A stretch of 5,477 bases of DNA from an uncultured Ruminococcus sp. GTDB taxonomy: Bacteria; Bacillota_A; Clostridia; Oscillospirales; Acutalibacteraceae. Shown one piece after another: positions 1 to 5,390 of the stretch. Made by a program: the position numbers and the translations under genes. The first letter of the stretch is position 1. Every line of letters begins with the position of its first letter. The stretch covers positions 1 to 5,477 of the forward strand of contig CACYEJ010000169.1 in assembly GCA_902773395.1 (NCBI GenBank), read 5' to 3'. The notes under the pieces were generated by a model. That model made no database searches. It was not told the DNA's origin and worked only from the letters and a program-made list of their open reading frames with translations.

Positions 1-31
1 AAAAAACCGGGCAGACAAAATCATACCCGGT
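1..31 (-). terminator. Intrinsic terminator of the DUF6465 gene
   Basis: On the minus strand a 6-bp GC-rich stem (ACCGGG at 31-26 pairing with CCCGGT at 11-6) closes a 14-nt loop. It is followed directly by a run of T (positions 6-1, cut by the window edge). It begins 26 bp after the stop codon of the Lys/Glu-rich gene, the expected place for its transcription stop. The loop is longer than usual, but the stem plus U-tract is a classic rho-independent layout. Confidence 0.75.
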
Positions 32-57
32 CAACACTTTTATAAGTGAATTTATAA

Positions 58-567
58 TTAGCAGAAGAATACGTCCATTCTGCCCTCAACGCTGTCGTTT
101 ACAACGTAGTAAGCAGCCTGCTCTTCCGGCTTTAGGTAAACCTTTACGGACTTAACCTCGTCTGTGTTGCCCTCAGCAGCAAACTTGATTTTAACATCTT
201 CTACTACCTTTGCGATAGAAGCCTGATATCCGTTAAACTCAACATAAACCTCTGATGCAGCCTCTGCCTTAACTTCTGCCTTTGGCTCTTCCTTAACTTC
301 AGCCTTAACCTCTGTCTTAGCTTCTTCCTTAACTTCAGCTTTTGGCTCTTCCTTTGCAGCCTTAGTTGTCTTTGCAGAAGTCTTCTTTGCAGAAGTCTTC
401 TTTGTTTCAGCAGCCTTCTTCTCCTCAACAGCAGGAGCAGCAGTCTCAGCCTTAACTTCTTCCTTAACCTCTGCTGCAGGAGCAGCCTCTTTAACCTCTT
501 CCTTTACAGCCTTAGCCTTTGTGGAAGTTCTGGTTGTTTTCTTTGTTGATGATGACTTTGTTGCCAT
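58..567 (-). CDS. Lys/Ala/Glu-rich protein with C-terminal DUF6465-like domain
   Basis: The 169-residue protein has two parts. Residues 1-105 are low-complexity and built almost only from K, A, E, T, V and S. They start with a basic Ser/Thr/Lys stretch (1-20) and continue with alternating KEE/AEVK units, likely disordered or a charged helix. Residues 106-169 form a compact predicted alpha/beta domain (start VYVEFNGYQ, then VKSVKVYLKPEEQAAYYVVN, end GRMDVFFC). From memory this matches DUF6465, a family of unknown function in clostridia; the YLKPEE.AAYYV motif drives the call. There is no signal peptide or membrane helix, so it is probably cytoplasmic. The ATG at 567 follows AGAAGG at good spacing. 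The gene stands alone between its own promoter and terminator. The basic N-terminus recalls histone-like tails, so nucleic-acid binding is possible, but that is inference only. Confidence 0.85.
   Translation of the reverse strand: MATKSSSTKKTTRTSTKAKAVKEEVKEAAPAAEVKEEVKAETAAPAVEEKKAAETKKTSAKKTSAKTTKAAKEEPKAEVKEEAKTEVKAEVKEEPKAEVKAEAASEVYVEFNGYQASIAKVVEDVKIKFAAEGNTDEVKSVKVYLKPEEQAAYYVVNDSVEGRMDVFFC
268..354 (-). repeat. Internal 20-residue repeat in the DUF6465 protein
   Basis: The nine-residue unit KEEPKAEVK occurs at residues 72-80 and again at 92-100, exactly 20 residues (60 bp) apart, with related AEVKEE/TEVKAE units between. This looks like expansion of the charged linker by slippage or unequal crossover. 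The copy number may vary between strains. Confidence 0.7.
371..400 (-). repeat. Exact 15-bp tandem duplication in the coding sequence
   Basis: The plus-strand unit TTTGCAGAAGTCTTC occurs twice back to back (371-385, 386-400), with a partial third unit (TTTG) after it. It keeps the reading frame and encodes two KKTSA-type pentapeptides around residues 56-65 of the DUF6465 protein. Perfect identity at the DNA level points to a recent duplication. Confidence 0.8.
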
Positions 568-617
568 AAAAATTACCTTCTTTCTTAAACTATTCTTTAA
601 AACAGAATTTACTCAAC

Positions 618-665
618 TAATGTAATTATATACCTTTAAATCCAAAAAGTCAAATTTTTAAAAAT
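618..665 (-). promoter_or_regulatory. Near-consensus vegetative promoter with UP-like A/T tract
   Basis: On the minus strand, -35 TTGACT (653-648), a 17-bp spacer and a perfect -10 TATAAT (630-625) give a textbook sigma-A promoter. Immediately upstream of the -35 is the A/T-only palindrome ATTTTTAAAAAT (665-654), followed further upstream by more A/T tracts, as in an UP element. Transcription would start near 618, leaving about a 50-nt leader before the DUF6465 start codon at 567. A strong promoter predicts an abundant product. Confidence 0.8.
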
Positions 666-704
666 ACGTAATAAAATTTCAGAAGTTGGCACAAAATAAA
701 AGTG

Positions 705-747
705 AATAGATATCTATTTTTTATTACAAATTATGTCATTTTTTATT
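705..747. promoter_or_regulatory. 14-bp palindrome and direct A/T repeats, possible operator
   Basis: AATAGATATCTATT (705-718) is a perfect palindrome about 52 bp upstream of the DUF6465 -35 box. Next to it, ATTTTTTATT occurs twice (716-725 and 738-747), 22 bp or about two helical turns apart. The rest of the 568-794 gap is AT-rich, and I could not find a convincing terminator for the HAD gene in it. A protein-binding site is one reading. In DNA this AT-rich, chance palindromes are also common. Confidence 0.25.
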
Positions 748-794
748 GCAAAACAAGCTCACTACGCATTTTATTATTTCCAAATTCTTTCTGT

Positions 795-1436
795 TTATGC
801 TTTACTGTTCTCAACAATATCAAATATATCCTCAAAGCTGTCTGCAATCATCTCAGCCTTTTCAACCTCTCCAAAGCCGTATCTCGCAAATATGAACGGC
901 ACCTCTGCCTCTACAGTCGCTTCATAATCAAATATTGTATCACCAACGTATACAGGGCTTTTAAGCTGATTTCTCTCCGCCAACAGCCTGATATTTTTGC
1001 CCTTAGATAATCCTGTTCTGCCGGCACACTCAAAGTCGTCAAAATATTCTTCCAGTCCGTGCGCTTTAAAGAACGACTTAATATACCCCTCCTGACAATT
1101 CGACACAATATATAACGAGTGCTTCTCGCCAAGTTTTTTCAGTGTTTCCTCCACCTTATCATACAGCACACCGCCATGCTCTGCAAGGTACGTTTGCTCG
1201 GTTGAGGCACACAGCTCTTTAATACGATTACGCTGCTCCTGCGTTGCCTGCGGAATTACCCTATCAAAAATCTGCTCTATTCTTAGCCCCATGCACTTGC
1301 TCAATTCATCGTAATCCAAAGTCGGTTCAATACCTGCTGCTTCAAGTGCGTTATTCCAAATTGCGACTACTGATTTCACAGAATCCCACAATGTACCGTC
1401 CAAATCAAAAATAACTCCGTCAAATTCCTTTTGCAT
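795..1436 (-). CDS. HAD-superfamily phosphatase, phosphoglycolate-phosphatase-like
   Basis: From the ATG at 1436 this is a 213-residue haloacid-dehalogenase-type hydrolase. All four catalytic motifs are visible (numbered from the ATG): motif I DLDGT with nucleophile Asp11 and acid/base Asp13; motif II Ser112-Asn113 in IVSNC; motif III lysine in LSKGKN near 145; and motif IV GDTIFD with Asp166 and Asp170 for Mg2+. The long helical stretch at about 18-95, between motif I and the core, fits a C1-type cap as in phosphoglycolate and beta-phosphoglucomutase-like enzymes. It should hydrolyse a small phosphorylated metabolite in the cytoplasm; the substrate cannot be read from sequence. A TTG at 1442 is an alternative in-frame start only 5 nt from AAGGAG. 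I prefer the ATG because relatives begin just before the IFDLDGT strand. It overlaps the upstream YaiI-like gene by 17 bp, so the two are probably coupled. Confidence 0.9.
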   Translation of the reverse strand: MQKEFDGVIFDLDGTLWDSVKSVVAIWNNALEAAGIEPTLDYDELSKCMGLRIEQIFDRVIPQATQEQRNRIKELCASTEQTYLAEHGGVLYDKVEETLKKLGEKHSLYIVSNCQEGYIKSFFKAHGLEEYFDDFECAGRTGLSKGKNIRLLAERNQLKSPVYVGDTIFDYEATVEAEVPFIFARYGFGEVEKAEMIADSFEDIFDIVENSKA

Positions 1437-1905
1437 ATTCAAACAATCTCCTTAATGTTTTTTCAAATTTATCGTTCTGCTCGGCAGTTCGCTTTTTAGG
1501 GCCTTTCGTTCTTCCGCCGGCACGTCTGATTTTTTTGCCTATAGCACGGCTTTCAAGCAATCCGCTGATATTGTCATCACTGTAAATCTGTCCGTTCTGA
1601 TTTATCACGCAAGCTTTTTTTGCAAGGCACATTGCAGCCAGTCCATAATCCTGCGTGATGACAATATCATTCTCGTGAACATGATTGACAATATAAAAAT
1701 CAGCGGAATCAGCGCCCTGCGACACCGTTATTATTTCAGCCCCATACATATTCTCGCCGTTAAAAGTATGCTCGCTGTCACACACGGCAATACATCTTGC
1801 GCCGTACTCCTTCGCAATTTTCGAAGCCATACGTGCAACCGGACAAGCGTCTGCGTCTATCACAAGAGAATTTCTCTCAAAATTAAAATCACATCTTCTC
1901 TCCAT
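1420..1905 (-). CDS. YaiI/YqxD (UPF0178, DUF188) family protein
   Basis: The 161-residue protein carries the UPF0178 signatures: VIDADACPV at residues 15-23, ITQDYGLA at 83-90, and the basic GGRTKGPKKRT segment at 130-140. The acidic residues at 17, 19 and 86, set on predicted beta-strands, resemble PIN/NYN-like nuclease folds. The family has no firmly established activity that I know of, so an RNase role is only a suggestion. Length is slightly above the usual 150 or so, because about 10 residues precede the first strand. Only a weak GTGAG-type ribosome site precedes the ATG at 1905. The gene overlaps the HAD phosphatase gene downstream. It sits just 14 nt after the U-tract of a strong terminator, so its expression may depend on read-through. 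Confidence 0.92.
   Translation of the reverse strand: MERRCDFNFERNSLVIDADACPVARMASKIAKEYGARCIAVCDSEHTFNGENMYGAEIITVSQGADSADFYIVNHVHENDIVITQDYGLAAMCLAKKACVINQNGQIYSDDNISGLLESRAIGKKIRRAGGRTKGPKKRTAEQNDKFEKTLRRLFEYAKGI
1448..1453 (-). promoter_or_regulatory. Ribosome binding site of the HAD gene, inside the upstream CDS
   Basis: AAGGAG (minus strand, 1453-1448) lies within the last codons of the YaiI-like gene. It is 11 nt from the ATG at 1436 and 5 nt from the TTG at 1442, so it does not decide between them by spacing alone. Its placement means ribosomes finishing the upstream gene uncover or feed this site. Confidence 0.6.
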
Positions 1906-1919
1906 AATCTCACTTTCCC

Positions 1920-1950
1920 AAAAAACAACCAGCTGCTCAACGCAGCTGGT
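1920..1950 (-). terminator. Strong intrinsic terminator after the small membrane-protein gene
   Basis: A perfect 9-bp stem (1928-1936 with 1942-1950, arms ACCAGCTGC and GCAGCTGGT) closes a 5-nt loop. On the minus strand it is followed by TGTTTTTT (1927-1920). It lies 18 bp after the stop codon of the 118-residue membrane protein gene and only 14 nt before the YaiI-like start codon. The plus strand has no T-run after the hairpin, so it acts for minus-strand transcription. Confidence 0.88.
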
Positions 1951-1968
1951 CTAAAATTGTCTTAACCG

Positions 1969-2325
1969 TTATTTTTCAACTACTTCGTAAACACGGCCCT
2001 TCTGAGTAAGTACTTCATATTTTTCATGGAATTCTTCCATATTTGTACCTTCGGCCACAATAACTTTATATTTGTACGTACTTTGTTTTGTAACAGACGT
2101 TGAATATGCTGAGAACAATAGCGCGCATACAAGAAAATATGCAACCGCCATTATAAAAGCAACCGTTCTTTGTCTAGTCATAGGATCACTTAAAATACCC
2201 CAAATACTAACTCCTGTTGTAGCCACAGTGAAGATTAAAAACAAAATAATCGGAATAGGTCTTGTTTCATCATCTACGATAATTTTAGTAGTTTCGGTTC
2301 TACTTACAATTTTTACTCCACGCAT
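1969..2325 (-). CDS. Small two-helix membrane protein of unknown function
   Basis: I do not recognise a named family. The 118-residue protein has a polar N-terminus (1-21), a first hydrophobic helix at about 23-46, a short Asp/Arg-containing turn (47-53), a second helix at about 54-75, and a soluble tail (78-118) with the pattern YKYKVIV...MEEFHEKYEVLTQKGRVYEV. The positive-inside rule is ambiguous: a cytoplasmic N-terminus and tail with a short outside loop is plausible. The tail looks like a small beta-strand/helix/two-strand unit; similar tails occur, from memory, in other hypothetical clostridial and phage membrane proteins. The ATG at 2325 follows GGTGGG at workable spacing. A promoter upstream and a strong terminator downstream make it a single-gene unit. 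Confidence 0.75.
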   Translation of the reverse strand: MRGVKIVSRTETTKIIVDDETRPIPIILFLIFTVATTGVSIWGILSDPMTRQRTVAFIMAVAYFLVCALLFSAYSTSVTKQSTYKYKVIVAEGTNMEEFHEKYEVLTQKGRVYEVVEK

Positions 2326-2362
2326 AAATCATCCCACCCAAATAAATTTATCTTCTGTTTCT

Positions 2363-2391
2363 ATTTTACTATATTTATTGTAAAATTCCAA
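2363..2391 (-). promoter_or_regulatory. Promoter of the small membrane-protein gene
   Basis: On the minus strand TTGGAA (2391-2386) and TAAAAT (2368-2363) are separated by exactly 17 bp, with A/T-rich DNA upstream of the -35. The -35 matches consensus at 4 of 6 positions and the -10 at 5 of 6. Transcription would start near 2356, about 30 nt before the start codon at 2325. The surrounding sequence is very AT-rich, so other -10-like words are present. Confidence 0.55.
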
Positions 2392-2412
2392 TAGTTTTTT
2401 TAAAATTTTTTC

Positions 2413-2459
2413 AAAAAAAACTAAGATTATTTTTAGCAGCAGCTCTTTTAGTTCTTTTT
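2413..2459 (-). terminator. Candidate terminator of the htrA transcript
   Basis: On the minus strand, arms at 2453-2444 and 2426-2419 (AACTAA..GA against TCTTAGTT) can form an 8-bp stem with a 2-nt bulge. The flanking A-run (about 2459) and T-run (2420-2413) extend the stem and supply a U-tract. It begins about 107 bp after the htrA stop codon, with no gene between. The stem is A/T-rich and the loop is large (about 17 nt), so efficiency is doubtful. Nothing better was seen in the 2326-2565 spacer. Confidence 0.4.
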
Positions 2460-2565
2460 AAGAAATATTTTTTATTTCGAACAAAGAATTTATACACTTC
2501 TCACAAAAAACAATTATTATAAAAACTTACAGAAACAGATAAATATATAATATTCTTCCAACGTA

Positions 2566-4311
2566 TTATTTCTGAGTTTCACCAGTATCGGCAACTAATC
2601 TGATTTTAACATCAAAGGTTTTTGAATTTGTCGTACTTGAAGCTCCACGGTAAAGAGTTACCGTTACCACATCGCCGGGGTTATAATTATCCAACACAGA
2701 AAAAAGCTGAGTAAATGTAGTTGTATCCTGTCCGTCAACTTTTGTAATGTAATCGCCGATTTCAGCGTCTGAACCTGAGAACGGGCTATCCTCTGCAAAC
2801 TCGTTGATACGAATACCAGCCGGAACACCGTTTAAGATATCTTCCTTTACTTCAATACCGGTAATACCCATTCTAACTCTGTTTGAAACGTAGCCCTGAC
2901 CAATCAAGTCGTTAGCAATGCTGACAACAGTATTAGAAGGAATCGCAAAGCCCATGCCCTCATAATCTGAATTTGCAATTTTTATAGTATTGATACCCAT
3001 TACCTGACCTGCACTGTTAAGAAGCGGACCGCCGGAATTACCCGGATTAATCGCAGCGTCCGTCTGAATATACGGCACAAGCTTATTTGAAGAAACCGTT
3101 CTGTTAAGCGCAGAAACGCAGCCTCTTGTCAATGAATTGGAGTAGTCAATGCCGCCGGGATTTCCAACGGCTATTGCGTCCTGACCGACCTCAATCTGAT
3201 CGGAATTAACGAACTCAACCGCAGTAAGATTTTCGCCGTCAATTTTAAGCACAGCTAAGTCTGTTCTTGCGTCATAGCCCACCACAACTGCAATATAGGA
3301 ATCGCCGTCATTTGTAATAATCTCCACACCATAAAGTTTTGAATCGTTGATAACGTGGCTATTGGTGATAATATATCCGTCCTCAGATATAATAATACCC
3401 GAACCCGAACCTGAAACGGCATCTTCATTGCCAATTGTGCCGTCATACACCATAACGTTCACGACTGAATCCTTAACTCTCTGATAAGCCTTTTTCGCAG
3501 TATAATCTGTAGAATCTATATCATCGGGCTGATCTGCAACAACGATATTTGCAGCAGACTTATTGACTACAGTTTTCTCATCGGGAGCCTGCTTCATAGA
3601 TTTGTTGTCGGTATCGTCCTTATCAATAAAATCGAATACACTGTCGCTGTCGGTATCTTGCTCATCTTCATCGGAATCATCATCATCGAACTTAAAACCA
3701 AAATCGTAATCAGAATCAAGATACTTATCGAAGTCTTTACTGAAAAGACCGTTCTCACCGCCAAAGATACCGTCTTGATTATACGTATTCACACATTCCA
3801 CAATAAAGCCAATCAAAAAGATAACAGTAATGCTAACAATAATAATCAGATAAGATTTAAGCGCGCCATTAGTTTTCTGTTTTGGAGTCTGGGCAGCATA
3901 CGGAGAATAGGCTGCATTCTGCTCCGGCTTTGGAGCAACGCCCAAATTCGGATTAGTCGGACGATTGTAATAATTATTATAGACATCATAAGAAGAGCCT
4001 GTAGTCGGGGGATTATTGCTCATCTTAGGCAGAGGCATACGAGTGCCTGGGGCGTTATAATTATAACCTGTTGTAGGCGGACTGTCGTAAGGCGACTTTA
4101 TTTTTGTTTGAGTTTTGACCTTTGCACCGTCAGATGACGGCTTAGGGGTATCACCCATTTCCTTATTTATCTTACTTTCAAGCTGTTGTTTTCTGTCATC
4201 AAGCGACATTGCGGACGGTTCTGATTTTATTTCTGTTTCAGAAGGAGCCGCATTAGATTCGCTGTTGATTTCTGTTTTCTTTTCGATATTTTCTTCAAAC
4301 AATTCGCTCAT
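2566..4311 (-). CDS. htrA: Membrane-anchored HtrA/DegP-type serine protease with PDZ domain
   Basis: This 581-residue protein is an S1C serine protease of the HtrA family, which degrades or refolds damaged proteins at the cell surface. Residues 1-148 are a polar, Pro/Tyr/Asn-rich cytoplasmic tail with two PPTTG units (78-82, 101-105). One membrane helix follows at about 152-173, which puts the rest outside. Residues 199-235 are a very acidic linker (19 Asp/Glu in 37). The trypsin-like domain spans about 273-470 with the full triad: His319 in TNSHV, Asp351 in RTDLAVL and Ser426 in GNSGGP, so it should be active. One PDZ domain covers about 475-572. The ATG at 4311 has an excellent site, GAGGAGG, 6 nt upstream. 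It lies 42 bp after the methyltransferase-like gene with no promoter or terminator between, so the two are probably co-transcribed. A DegP/DegQ/HtrB-type label would fit equally well. Confidence 0.95.
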   Translation of the reverse strand: MSELFEENIEKKTEINSESNAAPSETEIKSEPSAMSLDDRKQQLESKINKEMGDTPKPSSDGAKVKTQTKIKSPYDSPPTTGYNYNAPGTRMPLPKMSNNPPTTGSSYDVYNNYYNRPTNPNLGVAPKPEQNAAYSPYAAQTPKQKTNGALKSYLIIIVSITVIFLIGFIVECVNTYNQDGIFGGENGLFSKDFDKYLDSDYDFGFKFDDDDSDEDEQDTDSDSVFDFIDKDDTDNKSMKQAPDEKTVVNKSAANIVVADQPDDIDSTDYTAKKAYQRVKDSVVNVMVYDGTIGNEDAVSGSGSGIIISEDGYIITNSHVINDSKLYGVEIITNDGDSYIAVVVGYDARTDLAVLKIDGENLTAVEFVNSDQIEVGQDAIAVGNPGGIDYSNSLTRGCVSALNRTVSSNKLVPYIQTDAAINPGNSGGPLLNSAGQVMGINTIKIANSDYEGMGFAIPSNTVVSIANDLIGQGYVSNRVRMGITGIEVKEDILNGVPAGIRINEFAEDSPFSGSDAEIGDYITKVDGQDTTTFTQLFSVLDNYNPGDVVTVTLYRGASSTTNSKTFDVKIRLVADTGETQK

Positions 4312-4353
4312 TATATCCCTCCTCTTTATTACTTAAATTTATTATTAAGCTAT

Positions 4354-5025
4354 TTACCAAATAAAAGGAATCATTCTGTACTTTACTCTTTCCATGTAAT
4401 CCGAATAACCTTCAAGACCGCTTTCAAGAACCTTCTCCTCATTTTTAATTCGCACCGCAAGCGTGAACGGATAAATTAAAAACACAAGAAACGACAACAA
4501 AGAGCCTAAAATAATCGGGATAGACAAAAACATCAGCACTGTAGCAAAATACATCGGGTGACGAACAACACCATACAATCCCGTATCTATCAGCTTTTGA
4601 TTATCCTGCACTTCAACAGTTCTCGAAAGATATGTGTTTTCTCTCAGAACCTCAGCATATAATATATACGATATCAAAAATACAACTGATGCGGTAATAA
4701 CTGCCCACTTTGGAATAATAAGCCACGAAAAGCGATAATTCAATCCGGCAATTATAAATCCCGCAAGGAACATAATACCGCTAATCATTACAACGCCCTT
4801 TTGTTCTGATTCCTTCTCTTTTGAATTGAGTCTTTTTTCAAGCAGCGCCGGATTTTTTATCGCCAAAACAACACCCATTACAAGCATCGGAATAAATAAA
4901 AGTCCAATGAAAATCCAACCGTTGACAAATTTTAACGTACCTGCCGGAAGAAATATCAATAATAATATCAATACTAGTCCGGCAAGATATTTTGTTAAAG
5001 CTTTTACAATCAGATTGTTTTTCAT
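4354..5025 (-). CDS. Isoprenylcysteine carboxylmethyltransferase-like integral membrane protein
   Basis: From the ATG at 5025 this is a 223-residue multi-pass membrane protein. Hydrophobic helices lie at about 10-28, 36-56, 78-96, 105-125 and a paired stretch at 157-190. The C-terminal part has the ICMT/PEMT-type SAM-binding signature: GLYGVVRHPMY (149-159), then VRIKNEEKVL (191-200) and GYSDYMERVKYRMIPFIW (206-223). The His-Pro pair and the Glu-Glu pair are the residues expected to contact S-adenosylmethionine. Bacterial members are numerous, and their substrate is mostly unknown. Since bacteria lack farnesylated CaaX proteins, the true methyl acceptor (lipid, isoprenoid or protein) cannot be named. 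It heads a probable two-gene transcript with htrA, which hints at an envelope role. An in-frame GTG at 5034 would add three residues but lies inside the ribosome site, so the ATG is preferred. Confidence 0.88.
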   Translation of the reverse strand: MKNNLIVKALTKYLAGLVLILLLIFLPAGTLKFVNGWIFIGLLFIPMLVMGVVLAIKNPALLEKRLNSKEKESEQKGVVMISGIMFLAGFIIAGLNYRFSWLIIPKWAVITASVVFLISYILYAEVLRENTYLSRTVEVQDNQKLIDTGLYGVVRHPMYFATVLMFLSIPIILGSLLSFLVFLIYPFTLAVRIKNEEKVLESGLEGYSDYMERVKYRMIPFIW

Positions 5026-5031
5026 GTAAAT

Positions 5032-5038
5032 CACCTCT
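5032..5038 (-). promoter_or_regulatory. Ribosome binding site that fixes the methyltransferase start
   Basis: AGAGGTG (minus strand, 5038-5032) is 6 nt from the ATG at 5025. The upstream in-frame GTG (5034-5032) forms the end of this site and so cannot use it. This supports the ATG as the start codon. Confidence 0.8.
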
Positions 5039-5052
5039 TACTTTGCTCGGAC

Positions 5053-5108
5053 TTATACTCACAAGCATTATGATTTTGCACTTATCTCTCTTAGACCGGC
5101 AATTCGCA
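5053..5108 (-). repeat. Intergenic 56-bp repeat, copy 1
   Basis: This copy differs from copy 2 (5133-5188) at only 5 of 56 positions; all five lie in the first 28 bp (5053-5080), and the other 28 bp (5081-5108) are identical. It starts TTATACTC and ends CAATTCGCA on the plus strand. It sits just ahead of the methyltransferase-like gene. On the minus strand its final TATAAG (5057-5052) could be a -10 box, about 27 nt from the start codon at 5025. Confidence 0.85.
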
Positions 5109-5132
5109 CGTTTTATATATTATCTCAACAAG

Positions 5133-5188
5133 TTATACTCGAAAGCGTTAAGATTTAGCACTTATCTCTCTTAGACCGGCAATTCGCA
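5133..5188 (-). repeat. Intergenic 56-bp repeat, copy 2
   Basis: This is a second copy in the same orientation, exactly 80 bp from copy 1. The 24-bp gap between copies (5109-5132) is AT-rich and does not resemble the sequence beyond copy 2. Its first 28 bp (5133-5160) match a third, shorter copy at 5391-5418 at 26 of 28 positions. Confidence 0.85.
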
Positions 5189-5270
5189 AGCTCTTGCCTG
5201 TTTTTGTTTGAACCTGAAGATTTTTATTTGAGGATTGCTTTTTTTGATACTAGCTCTATCATAGTGTGGA

Positions 5271-5376
5271 TCAGTTTCGCTGAGGGTAGTTTATTTCTCT
5301 ACGCTGATTTGTTTCGTCAGCGACGGGGCTCTGCCCTCGACCCGCAAACTTTTAAAAAAGTTTGATCAAAACTTTT
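5271..5376. repeat. Hairpin cluster, likely dispersed intergenic repeat
   Basis: Several short inverted repeats follow one another: TCAG/CTGA (5271-5283), GTAG/CTAC (5286-5302), CGCTGA/TCAGCG with a 9-nt loop (5302-5322), and GGGC-TCT-GCCC (5326-5336). An AT-rich hairpin CAAACTT/AAGTTTG follows (5345-5364), and its right arm can also pair with AAAACTTTT at 5368-5376. The GC-rich hairpin next to an AAAGTTTGATCAAA-type palindrome resembles dispersed intergenic repeats I recall from clostridial genomes. I see no open reading frame in it. Confidence 0.6.
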
Positions 5377-5390
5377 ATATGCTAGATCTT

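Noticed and set aside
702..1010. Plus-strand open frame of 102 residues
   Set aside because: It runs from the AT-rich spacer into the antisense of the HAD gene, has no ribosome site and no recognisable domain, and overlaps conserved motif IV on the other strand.
2072..2383. Plus-strand open frame of 103 residues, partly hydrophobic
   Set aside because: Its hydrophobic stretches mirror the membrane helices of the minus-strand gene at 1969-2325, which has a ribosome site, promoter and terminator; this one has none.
3658..4137. 159-residue open frame on the plus strand
   Set aside because: It is antisense to htrA, lies over the codon-biased acidic and Asn/Tyr-rich segments, has Ile/Arg-rich nonsense composition and lacks a ribosome site. 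The opposite frame has full catalytic motifs.
5026..5034. GTG start giving a longer methyltransferase-like protein
   Set aside because: The GTG is part of the AGAGGTG ribosome site that serves the ATG at 5025, so it has no site of its own.
4992..5174. Plus-strand open frame of 60 residues across the repeats
   Set aside because: It covers the 5' end of the methyltransferase-like gene and repeat copy 1, has no ribosome site, and has a composition typical of chance reading of AT-rich DNA.
5189..5390. Riboswitch or T-box leader
   Set aside because: I could not find any known aptamer core or T-box sequence. The hairpins look like intergenic repeats and are separated from the gene by repeat copies 1 and 2.
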